NCBI GenBank assembly: GCA_002825515.1 | Contig: PJET01000223.1 | Span: 1-6,515 of the forward strand | Source of the DNA: Candidatus Thorarchaeota archaeon MP11T_1 | GTDB lineage: Archaea; Asgardarchaeota; Thorarchaeia; Thorarchaeales; Thorarchaeaceae | Reading direction: 5' to 3' | Length of the DNA: 6,515 bases | Translations under genes and position numbers: made by a program | In this document: piece after piece, positions 1 to 5,760 of the stretch | How positions within the stretch are numbered: position 1 is the first letter of the stretch | Layout of the letters: each line of letters opens with the position of its first letter | The notes under the pieces: generated by a model | Database searches by the model: none | What the model was told of the DNA's origin: nothing | Seen by the model: only the letters and a program-made list of their open reading frames with translations

Positions 1-90
1 GATGAATTTAATAAAAAGTTACATATTGTATGATATATTGATTTTTTAATTACATTTCAAGCCTTCTTTGCATAACACAATCTATTACAC

Positions 91-96
91 GGGGAA
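91..96 (+). promoter_or_regulatory. possible ribosome-binding site before a non-canonical start
   Basis: The purine run GGGGAA lies 6 bases before an ATA codon at 103-105, in frame with the DUF998 protein. There is no comparable purine run just ahead of the first conventional start (TTG at 157). This placement supports initiation near 103. A weak TATA-like stretch, GATATATT at 32-39, could drive a transcript beginning around position 60. Both sites are read by eye only. Confidence 0.3.
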
Positions 97-102
97 TTCA
101 CA

Positions 103-714
103 ATATCAAAATCTATCTTCGTTTATTCAGGAATCATCGGCCCTATTATCTATGCATTGGTTCTCTTTACACTTGGAGCATTAGAACCGGGATACGACCC
201 AATCCGTCAGTCAATGAGTGAATTGGGTGATGTAGATGCTCCATATGCCTTCATAATGAACACTCTTGGTTTTCCATTGTTGGGTGTGTTTTTGATTCTC
301 TTTGCCATTGGAGTTCATCAAAACATCTCATCAGCTAAGGGATCATGGTTAGGCCCATCTATGATTTCTATTTCAGGTGCGTTTCTTATTCTGACTGGAC
401 TTTTTCCATGCGATGCCGGATGCATTGATACGACTGTTGTTGGTGGATTGCACAGCTTGTTCGCAACCCTAGCTGCTCTTGTGATGATTCCAGTTCCTCT
501 TGCAATAGTTCCTCGAATCTATTTGAATCCTGCATGGCGTCGCTACATCTGGTTCAGTTGGATTGTGGTGATATTGACAGGTCTATTTTCAATTCTATAC
601 ATGTTTCCAGAGCTTGAGGTGTATGCTGGTCTCCTCCAACGCTTGGCAATCGCAGCCCCTCTCGTTTGGATAGAGGCAACTGCATTCAAAATAGTAAAAG
701 AGACCACAATATGA
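103..714 (+). CDS. DUF998 family six-helix membrane protein
   Basis: This is an integral membrane protein of the DUF998 family; its molecular function is unknown. Numbering from the ATA at 103, six hydrophobic helices lie at about 4-26, 48-71, 83-101, 110-137, 148-169 and 174-198. Family hallmarks are GIIGP (10-14) in helix 1, PGYDP (29-33), SELG (39-42), the loop FPCDAGC (101-107), a histidine at 117 opening helix 4, and LQRL (178-181) in helix 6. The length of about 203 residues is normal for the family. The first conventional start, TTG at 157, would cut off most of helix 1 including GIIGP. The frame is open from 76 to 714 with no ATG, GTG or TTG before 157, so I place the start near 103 (ATA, 6 bases after GGGGAA). 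The stop is TGA at 712-714. The gene stands alone, 179 bases before larE on the same strand. The family call is firm; the start is not. Confidence 0.85.
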   Translation: MSKSIFVYSGIIGPIIYALVLFTLGALEPGYDPIRQSMSELGDVDAPYAFIMNTLGFPLLGVFLILFAIGVHQNISSAKGSWLGPSMISISGAFLILTGLFPCDAGCIDTTVVGGLHSLFATLAALVMIPVPLAIVPRIYLNPAWRRYIWFSWIVVILTGLFSILYMFPELEVYAGLLQRLAIAAPLVWIEATAFKIVKETTI

Positions 715-811
715 AAATAAAGGAATCTTCCCGAAAATATCACTAAATTGTTCTATACCTAACCACACTTGGACTATCTTTTATAGATTCTATTTGTTCC
801 CAGGGGTTGTT

Positions 812-820
812 TAGATATAT
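812..820 (+). promoter_or_regulatory. TATA-like element upstream of larE
   Basis: TAGATATAT lies about 75-80 bases before the larE ATG. In an archaeal promoter it would start transcription near 843 and leave a leader of about 50 bases. A second candidate, TTTTATAG, lies about 35 bases further upstream. This is weak evidence in an AT-rich gap (715-893), and I see nothing else in that gap. No stem with a T-run follows the DUF998 stop. Confidence 0.25.
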
Positions 821-893
821 TTGGTGATATTGGCTTTCAATCCGCCAAGTATGTATTGACACATTCTCAATGTTTAAGACAGCCAGATGAGGC

Positions 894-1721
894 ATGAACC
901 TGAAGAGAAAGATGATATCCGACAGTTCAAAATTTGATAGAATCAGGAGTCTGTTTAGTGGGAAAAAAGTTCTTGTTGCATTCAGTGGAGGCGTAGATAG
1001 CACTGTGCTCGCACACATCGCAAAAGAAACCGCTGTTGACACGAGACTGTTGACCATCGATAGTATTACATTTCCTCGGTCAGAATTGCATGCTGCTGAA
1101 GGCATAGCAAAAGAGCTTGGTATTGAACTAGAAATTATCCAAGTTGACGAACTCTCGAACAAAGAGTTGGTCAGGAACCCTGTTGACAGATGTTATCATT
1201 GTAAGAAAGAGTTGTCTTCGGTCTGGTTAAGAACCGCAGAAGAATTAGGCATGGATTTAGTTGTTGAAGGAACCAATGCAAGTGAAATGGAAGGACATCG
1301 TCCTGGTGCAAAAGCGCTTGAGGAATCGGGAGTGATTTCGCCCTTTAGAGATGCAGGAGTCACAAAAGAAGAAATTCGAGCTTATGCAAGAGAGGTGGGA
1401 CTCTCAGTTGCGGACAGACCTTCTATGGCCTGTCTCTCAAGCAGATTTCCATATGGCACTGAAATCACTGAAGATCGTGTGAGAACAATAGATAGAGTGG
1501 AGAGAGAAATCAGAGAGACCTTTGGTATTGAGTGCGTTCGTGCAAGATTTCATGGTGACTTGGTTAGAGTTGAGGTTGCAAGGGAAGAGAGGAAGAAGTT
1601 ACTTGATGAAAGCAAACTTGATGAGTTGCATGAGCTAGCCAAAAGGGCAGGATTCAAGTATGTTGCTCTTGATGCTTTTGGATACAGAACTGGTGCCATG
1701 AATGAAACTCTTGAAACCTAA
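894..1721 (+). CDS. larE: LarE, ATP-dependent sacrificial sulfur transferase
   Basis: LarE is a cytoplasmic enzyme that adenylates the carboxylates of the pyridinium biscarboxylate mononucleotide made by LarB and replaces them with thiocarboxylates. LarC then adds nickel to give the nickel-pincer cofactor of lactate racemase and related enzymes. The PP-loop SGGVDST is at residues 31-37 of a 275-residue protein, the normal family length. Further hallmarks are RCYHCKKE (99-106), EGTNASE (125-131), RPSMACLSSRFPYG (175-188) and the C-terminal YRTGAMNE (264-271). C180 matches the cysteine that the Lactobacillus enzyme consumes as sulfur donor. C100, C103 and C180 together resemble the three-cysteine set reported to bind a [4Fe-4S] cluster in some LarE proteins, which would allow catalytic rather than sacrificial sulfur transfer. 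The ATG at 894 follows GATGAGG almost directly; an in-frame ATG at 912 would also give an intact protein. larB, larC and larA are not in the window. A tRNA thiolation role is less likely given the LarE-specific motifs. Confidence 0.93.
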   Translation: MNLKRKMISDSSKFDRIRSLFSGKKVLVAFSGGVDSTVLAHIAKETAVDTRLLTIDSITFPRSELHAAEGIAKELGIELEIIQVDELSNKELVRNPVDRCYHCKKELSSVWLRTAEELGMDLVVEGTNASEMEGHRPGAKALEESGVISPFRDAGVTKEEIRAYAREVGLSVADRPSMACLSSRFPYGTEITEDRVRTIDRVEREIRETFGIECVRARFHGDLVRVEVAREERKKLLDESKLDELHELAKRAGFKYVALDAFGYRTGAMNETLET

Positions 1722-1745
1722 CTATTAATTTACTCTCAAATTTTG

Positions 1746-1858
1746 ACAGAGAGAATCATTTACTCTAGCAAGTCTTCAATTGTTTGATGAGTTTCTCTGA
1801 TCAAAAAGATTGTTTGGGATGCGACCAGGGTCTATACCCGCGAGAACAGAGAGAATCA
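1746..1858. repeat. pair of exact 13-bp direct repeats 100 bp apart
   Basis: ACAGAGAGAATCA occurs at 1746-1758 and again at 1846-1858, both in the noncoding gap between the convergent larE and regulator genes. The sequence is purine-rich and low in complexity, which weakens its significance. The second copy overlaps by two bases the hairpin that starts at 1857. I see no gene in this 202-base gap. Confidence 0.5.
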
Positions 1859-1874
1859 ACCTTGTCAAAGGTTG
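1857..1874. terminator. 7-bp perfect hairpin between convergent genes
   Basis: CAACCTT and AAGGTTG pair perfectly around a four-base GTCA loop. The hairpin lies about 50 bases past the stop of the minus-strand regulator and about 135 past the stop of larE. It could act as a transcript end for the minus strand, where a pyrimidine-rich stretch follows. There is no strong T-run on either side, so a classical intrinsic terminator is not shown. It could instead be a processing or stability element. Confidence 0.35.
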
Positions 1875-1923
1875 TGACATTAGTAAGAGTATCTTGTCTA
1901 ACTCACGCTCTTTTTGATTTTCA

Positions 1924-2736
1924 CTACTCACCATCCATCGACTCCAGTTCCTCTGCTTTTTTGATAGCAGTATCTGCGAGAATGAAAGCAAAGGGAGCAG
2001 TGAAAATTGAAACCATTAACAATGCGACACTTATACCTGATAACCAAGGTATCTCCCCAGATGCAACTAGGATTAGGAATATACCTAGAGTAGACACTGA
2101 AATTACAGCAAATACTGAGAACGCTAAGAAATTCCCCCTATTTGGAGATCGCATGAGAAACCAGCTGTCGGAGATGAGGAGGAGAACAGAGAGCCCAAGA
2201 TTATAGTTCCGTGCAATCTTTACTAAATTGATCGCTGAACTCGCTGTTAACATCAAAGTGAGTATGAAGACGGTTATTGTCAAGACTGAAATGAATTGAT
2301 TTTGTCCAAGCGTGAGCAATGTAAAAATGAAACTGAAAAGCACAAGCATAATTCCAAAACCAAATCCGAGCTGCATCTTGAACAGATGTATCTCTTCTTT
2401 TGGTGTCATAGAGATGGCTGCAGATAGGACACCATATCTATCAACTTGGCGTTCCTCTCTGACTTGATCAAGAAGAATTAGTGCCTTCTTGCCAAGGGCG
2501 GTTATTCTGTACTCACCATTTACGGTTTCTATTAGGCCTACTTCTGCGAGCTCTTTAAGATGATAATTGAAAGTACCACTCTCAAGAGCCGGATCAAGAC
2601 CTAGAACGTGCATTAGCTGTGTATAGGAAGCACTCCCTTTTTTGGAAATAAGCTGAATAATCTCTCGTCTGGTGGAGTTTGAGAGAGCCTTCAACACACC
2701 TTCATGATATTCTCGTGACGACTTCAATAGTATCAC
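1924..2736 (-). CDS. winged-helix transcription regulator with C-terminal membrane domain
   Basis: This is a membrane-anchored, ArsR/MarR-like DNA-binding protein of 270 residues. The winged helix-turn-helix spans about residues 12-90: STRREIIQLI is the first helix, SYTQLMHVLGL the next, TFNYHLKELAEVGLIE (55-70) the recognition helix, and the wing is NGEYRITALGKKAL. A polar linker (91-120) leads to a hydrophobic half with four clear membrane helices at about 123-144, 148-172, 203-225 and 231-255, and a weaker stretch near 181-195. The domain order suggests a one-component sensor in which the membrane part detects a signal or tethers the DNA-binding domain; the ligand is unknown. The start is GTG at 2734-2736, chosen because a TATA box sits 21-28 bases upstream; TTG at 2725-2727 is an alternative. 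The gene is convergent with larE and has no same-strand partner close enough for a sure operon. Repeats at its promoter suggest autoregulation (inference). Confidence 0.85.
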   Translation of the reverse strand: MILLKSSREYHEGVLKALSNSTRREIIQLISKKGSASYTQLMHVLGLDPALESGTFNYHLKELAEVGLIETVNGEYRITALGKKALILLDQVREERQVDRYGVLSAAISMTPKEEIHLFKMQLGFGFGIMLVLFSFIFTLLTLGQNQFISVLTITVFILTLMLTASSAINLVKIARNYNLGLSVLLLISDSWFLMRSPNRGNFLAFSVFAVISVSTLGIFLILVASGEIPWLSGISVALLMVSIFTAPFAFILADTAIKKAEELESMDGE

Positions 2737-2746
2737 ATATAGTATC
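2727..2746 (-). promoter_or_regulatory. 8-bp tandem direct repeat over the regulator's start, candidate operator
   Basis: On the minus strand GATACTAT occurs twice, separated by ATGT, giving a 12-base period. The GTG start codon lies between and partly in the repeats. The site is immediately downstream of the TATA box and covers the predicted transcription start, where a bound protein would block initiation. The repeat is exact. The operator role and binding by this gene's own product are inference. Confidence 0.45.
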
Positions 2747-2754
2747 GGTTTGAG

Positions 2755-2766
2755 GTTATATAAGCC
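2755..2766 (-). promoter_or_regulatory. TATA box of the winged-helix gene
   Basis: Read on the minus strand the site is GGCTTATATAAC. The core centre lies about 24-26 bases before the GTG start. Archaeal transcription starts about 26-27 bases from the TATA centre, which puts the start at or within a few bases of the start codon. The transcript would therefore be leaderless or nearly so, consistent with the lack of a Shine-Dalgarno sequence. A GAAAAT stretch just upstream matches the BRE consensus loosely. Confidence 0.6.
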
Positions 2767-2773
2767 ATTTTCA

Positions 2774-2785
2774 CGAAATTTTTCG
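2774..2785. promoter_or_regulatory. near-palindrome upstream of the TATA box
   Basis: CGAAA and TTTCG are separated by TT, about 11 bases upstream of the TATA element of the minus-strand regulator. A dimeric winged-helix protein could bind such a site. A related AATTTCGA occurs some 25 bases further upstream. The symmetry is visible; any function is inferred. Confidence 0.3.
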
Positions 2786-2827
2786 ACAATAGCTCTGTCA
2801 GTCTGTTGAAGAATTTCGATATGTTTT

Positions 2828-2933
2828 GTGATGATTTTTATAAATGAAGGGGGTACTCAGCAGTGTGGCTTTGGTAGGTTTCCTTTGTAATGATTCTCCT
2901 ATCTTTTTTACATCGAGCTCCCCGTCATCGTAA
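2828..2933 (+). other. gap with two overlapping short open frames, coding status unclear
   Basis: The 243-base gap 2737-2979 holds no recognisable gene. On the plus strand a 20-codon frame runs 2828-2890 (GTG GTG-adjacent ATG at 2831) and a 29-codon frame runs 2844-2933. The latter starts MKGVLSSVALVGFLC, which looks like a short hydrophobic leader. A TATA-like TTTTTATAAA at about 2836-2843 is too close to serve as their promoter. GGGG near 2849-2853 plus CTC at 2856-2858 can pair with GAG at 2915-2917 plus CCCC at 2920-2923, so a structured RNA is also possible. Neither reading is strong. Confidence 0.15.
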
Positions 2934-2979
2934 GCCCATACATCTCACAACTCCAAAAAGCAGAATCAGGCCTATTCTA

Positions 2980-3363
2980 CTAAATTTTATTTGCTCTAAT
3001 TAAGAACCAATATTTCTTCACTTGTATTTCTTCTATAAAGAAACCTACTTCATTGAGATATTTCTTGTAAATATCCTCATCCTGATCTGTGATGTTTGTA
3101 CTATATCCAGTATCGAACTTCTCTTTGCCAGGAAGTGATATAGTTAAAATGATTAGGAATCCTTCTTTGTTCGTTTTGATTTTTGAATCCCAAATCCAAA
3201 ACTCTCCTCTAGCTGATATTACTCTATGGACCTCTTTGATGACATCTCTTTTGTCATCATGATTCATGTACATTCCGCTGAAGAAAGATGCTCGGATTTC
3301 CAATATTGTCAGTAAGGAGAAATTAACAAATCTACTCGTTTTATTTTGAAAATACCAAAACAA
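2980..3363 (-). pseudogene. C-terminal fragment of a SAM-dependent methyltransferase
   Basis: The open frame (127 codons from a TTG at 3363) carries only the C-terminal half of a class I methyltransferase. Recognisable parts are DKRDVIKEVHRVISARGEF (37-55), the equivalent of the usual E-x-x-RVL-kpGG helix and turn, then WIWDSKI, the strand LTISLPGKEKFDTGY (73-87), and YLNEVGFFIEEIQVKKYWFL (102-121) as the last helix and strands. The N-terminal half with the GxGxG SAM-binding loop is absent. Residues 1-27 do not look like a methyltransferase, and the frame hits a stop at 3412-3414. No matching half is visible in other frames before the divergent gene at 3406. An ATG at 3273 (M31) could start a 97-residue product, but it could not bind SAM alone. 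The simplest reading is a decayed gene with its 5' part deleted or replaced. Substrate and original partner are unknown. Confidence 0.6.
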
Positions 3364-3405
3364 ATTTAGTTGTGTTTTGAAATAACAATATTTAGTTATT
3401 CTCTT

Positions 3406-3789
3406 ATGGAGTTACAAAAAGTGAACAATAAACAGTCATTGATATTACTGGTGCATGCCATCATAATTTACTTTGTATGTTTTGCAGTGATGGGTGTCAG
3501 TATGGCGACACTACCAATTGATGACGCATTGCTAGTTCATGCCGCTGCGGCACCATTTGTTTCTGCAATATTTTCATATGTATACTATAGGAAGTTTAAC
3601 TATTCTAGTCCACTCTTAACAGCAATAGTGATAGTAGCCACTGTAATCTTACTGGACTTCTTCCTTACTGCTACAATAATTCTGCAAGACTATGCTATGT
3701 TCTACAGTCCTATTGGGACTTGGATTCCATTCGCTTTAATCTTCACTGCTGCATTGATTGTTGGTATCTATATGAGTAGGAACACATAG
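3406..3789 (+). CDS. small four-helix membrane protein, function unknown
   Basis: This is a 127-residue integral membrane protein that I cannot assign to a named family with confidence. Four hydrophobic helices lie at about 11-33, 41-61, 69-92 and 103-124. Residues that look conserved rather than merely hydrophobic are H46, the AAAAP turn (46-50 region), YYRKFNY (60-66), the PLLTA start of helix 3, D84 inside helix 3, and MFYSPIGTWIPF (98-109). Polar residues within helices suggest a specific role rather than a simple anchor. The ATG at 3406 is preferred: the frame extends to 3370, but the extra 12 residues start at a non-ATG codon and add nothing recognisable. There is no Shine-Dalgarno sequence; ATTTAGTTATTCTCTT precedes the ATG. 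AATAAC (3381-3386) and GTTATT (3395-3400) form an inverted repeat in the promoter region. The gene is divergent from the methyltransferase fragment and stands alone. Confidence 0.7.
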   Translation: MELQKVNNKQSLILLVHAIIIYFVCFAVMGVSMATLPIDDALLVHAAAAPFVSAIFSYVYYRKFNYSSPLLTAIVIVATVILLDFFLTATIILQDYAMFYSPIGTWIPFALIFTAALIVGIYMSRNT

Positions 3790-3840
3790 AATCTCACTTG
3801 GAGAGAATATCCTAGATTGTAATGATAGACATGATGCAAA

Positions 3841-3978
3841 ATGGGAGAGTGCTCAGCAGTTTCAGTAACGGGAAAAATCCCTGTTCACCCGATCCTGTCA
3901 GCCTCTATTGCTTATCCATCTAGAAAATATGATCATTCATGGTTTCACGAGTGGCAGGGTAGTCATGTTTCAATATGA
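3841..3978 (+). CDS. possible 45-residue ORF, low support
   Basis: An ATG at 3841 opens a 45-codon frame ending at TGA 3976-3978, in the 201-base gap between the small membrane protein and the activator gene, which is convergent. It starts MGECSAVSVTGKIP and ends with WFHEWQGSHVSI. It matches no family I know, has no hydrophobic helix and has no ribosome-binding site. Another frame from ATG 3831 overlaps it. A weak stem, GGGA-AAAA-TCCC, lies inside the gap. Chance is a good alternative explanation. Confidence 0.15.
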   Translation: MGECSAVSVTGKIPVHPILSASIAYPSRKYDHSWFHEWQGSHVSI

Positions 3979-3990
3979 TTCCTTGGAGTC

Positions 3991-5598
3991 TTAAAGGGGC
4001 ATCTTTCCTTCCAATAATGTTGCACGTGAAAAGATTCGAGCAAAGTTGCCATACTGTGCGAGCTCCAAGTACTTGACTCTCTCAACAACATCTTCAATCA
4101 AAGCTCTCTCCCTAAGAGACAGTAACATCCTCTTAGCGCCTTCTCCAGCGGCATTTCCTATAGGAATTACCTTCTTTATGTCAACTGGAGGTAGAAGTCC
4201 GATAGTCAGAGCACTTTTTGGATTGATGTAAGTACCAAATGCGCCTGCTAGTAGAAGCAAATCAATATCTGTAGTTTCTACTCCTGCTGAATCCATTAGA
4301 ATGCTTGCACCTGCGAGAATCGCTCCTTTGGCAAGTTGTACTTGTCTGACATCATTCTGGGTGAAGATTAATAATTGTTGAGAGTTGCTTTCACCAGGTT
4401 TCGTGATAGTGAATGCCTTTTCTCCTTCGATATCTATCACTCTGCCTGATTCTAGCATCTTTCCGTTCGATGTAATGATCCCTGATGTTTTTAGCTCCGC
4501 AACGACATCCACAATACCTGAGCCACAAAGCCCTATTGGCGCTGTGTTACCAATGACCGAAAATTGAGGAGTTTTATTGGAATCAATAATCGACAGATGC
4601 TCTATTGCGCCGTCCTGTCCCCTCATACCATGTTTAATCGTTGCTCCTTCAAATGCACAACCAGCAGCAGCAGAACAACAGAATAATTCTCCACCTATTG
4701 AAAGGATTATCTCACCATTCGTACCAACATCAATTCCAAGCACAGTCTTATCAGTAGTATCCAGTCGTTGTGATAAGATGAAGGCAGCAGTGTCTCCTCC
4801 TACAAATCCTGCTATATTTGGAGGTATGTACACACTGGCATCCTTAATCGTAGTAAATCCCAGATCTTTTCCATTCTTGTTAAGAGCATTCTTGATTACT
4901 GGTTCATATGGAGCCATTCCTAAGGATTTAGTATCCAACCCAAGAAGCAGGTGGTGCATCGCAGGGTTTCCTACTATTACCAATCTACTAAGATTTTGGA
5001 GGGCTACTTTTCGCGATGCTGCCAGCTCAATGACGAGTTCTTCAATTCTACTCAATATAGTATCTTTGAGGGCATTGGCTCCGCCAGCCTCAACGACAGC
5101 GTATGTGATACGTGACATGACATCTTCGCCATACATGATTTGAGGATTCAAGCTTGCTGCATGACCAATTTGAGTGCCCGTTGCCATATCTAGAAGATAT
5201 GCAACAATGGTAGTCGTTCCCAAGTCGATAGCAATACCTTTTTGGTTTTCAAGACCCCTATCAATATCCCACTTTGCTGAACTCAGAACACTGTCTACGA
5301 GAATTTTTGCTGAGCCTATAGTTTGACTAATCGCGACGTGTATATCTCTCTGAGTTCTGTGTTGACAAGCTAATCGTGTGCCTTTCTTGATGTCTGATTC
5401 GGGGATGTATGTGCGGTCAACCTCTGATGGCAGTGGACCCGGTTCCACTGAAACCAAGCACTTCCCGCAAGTACCACGCCCACCACACTCGGAGGGTAGA
5501 TGCAAACCCAATCTTCTTGCAGCATCTAGAATTGTGGTTGTTTCACCTACATCGATTTTGAGTCCCGAGGGCTCAAAAGTCACGATCTTCGTAGCCAT
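3991..5598 (-). CDS. [2Fe-2S] ASKHA corrinoid-protein reductive activator (RACo/RamA-like, DUF4445)
   Basis: This family uses ATP to drive the low-potential reduction of inactive Co(II) to Co(I) in corrinoid methyl-transfer proteins. Residues 1-95 are a plant-type [2Fe-2S] ferredoxin domain with ligands C38, C44, C47 (CGGRGTCGKC) and C78 (RLACQ). After a short linker, the ASKHA ATPase fold runs to the end: phosphate loops GIAIDLGTTT (121-130) and GIDVGTNGE (288-296), VIVGNPAMHHLLLG (207-220), CSAAAGCAFEGA (308-319), GLCGSGIVD (356-364) and LLLLAGAFGTYINP (447-460). The tail VKYLELAQYGNF is typical. At 535 residues it is shorter than the roughly 630-residue Carboxydothermus RACo. The gap between ferredoxin and ATPase is only about 25 residues, so the usual middle domain appears missing. 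There is no C-terminal 4Fe-4S pair as in RamA. The start is ATG at 5598. The gene lies 162 bases downstream of the UroD-family gene on the same strand, which suggests joint function in corrinoid-dependent methyl transfer. Confidence 0.92.
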   Translation of the reverse strand: MATKIVTFEPSGLKIDVGETTTILDAARRLGLHLPSECGGRGTCGKCLVSVEPGPLPSEVDRTYIPESDIKKGTRLACQHRTQRDIHVAISQTIGSAKILVDSVLSSAKWDIDRGLENQKGIAIDLGTTTIVAYLLDMATGTQIGHAASLNPQIMYGEDVMSRITYAVVEAGGANALKDTILSRIEELVIELAASRKVALQNLSRLVIVGNPAMHHLLLGLDTKSLGMAPYEPVIKNALNKNGKDLGFTTIKDASVYIPPNIAGFVGGDTAAFILSQRLDTTDKTVLGIDVGTNGEIILSIGGELFCCSAAAGCAFEGATIKHGMRGQDGAIEHLSIIDSNKTPQFSVIGNTAPIGLCGSGIVDVVAELKTSGIITSNGKMLESGRVIDIEGEKAFTITKPGESNSQQLLIFTQNDVRQVQLAKGAILAGASILMDSAGVETTDIDLLLLAGAFGTYINPKSALTIGLLPPVDIKKVIPIGNAAGEGAKRMLLSLRERALIEDVVERVKYLELAQYGNFARIFSRATLLEGKMPL

Positions 5599-5641
5599 AG
5601 GGTTTCCCTACTCAACTAAATGTCGTGGACGTAATCATTTG

Positions 5642-5656
5642 GGCTCGGATAGAGCC
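5642..5656. other. 5-bp hairpin in the gap between UroD-like and activator genes
   Basis: GGCTC and GAGCC pair around GGATA within the 162-base gap 5599-5760. No T-run follows in either direction, so I do not call it a terminator. It could be a processing or attenuation element between two co-transcribed genes, or chance. Nearer the activator start, GGGAAACCC just before the ATG is a small inverted repeat and offers only a weak ribosome-binding site. I see no TATA box in the gap, which favours read-through from the upstream gene. Confidence 0.25.
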
Positions 5657-5760
5657 TCATGAAACTGCAGGACAACATAGCATCAGATAAAGAAACTGCT
5701 GGAAAGGTGGTGCCAATGATTTGAAGCAATCGAAGTTTCTCCAATTGTGTTGGAACTTAT

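Noticed and set aside
1..49. Possible tail of a gene entering from the left (short frames ending at 33 or 49)
   Set aside because: Only 10-15 codons are visible in AT-rich sequence, so nothing separates a gene end from chance. The T-run at 41-47 could be a terminator, but there is no stem.
743..1162. Minus-strand open frame of 139 codons overlapping larE
   Set aside because: It is largely antisense to the well-supported larE gene; its translation shows no family motifs and is serine-rich in the way typical of antisense frames.
1815..1845. tRNA-like GC-richer patch with GGGT-CTAT-ACCC stem
   Set aside because: There is no T-loop sequence, acceptor stem or anticodon arm of proper length. It is only a four-base stem.
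1776..2206. Open frames on both strands overlapping the 3' end of the winged-helix gene
   Set aside because: The translations resemble no family and overlap the real gene. The part inside the gap (1776-1923) has no coding signature.
2828..2834. GTGATGA matching the C-box of an archaeal C/D guide RNA
   Set aside because: No D-box (CTGA) or C'/D' boxes lie at the expected spacing downstream.
4577..5143. Plus-strand frame of 188 codons inside the activator gene
   Set aside because: It is a shadow of the minus-strand ASKHA gene, rich in S, P and I from antisense reading, with no motifs. The same holds for frames at 4046-4231, 4385-4567, 5378-5662 and 6035-6247.
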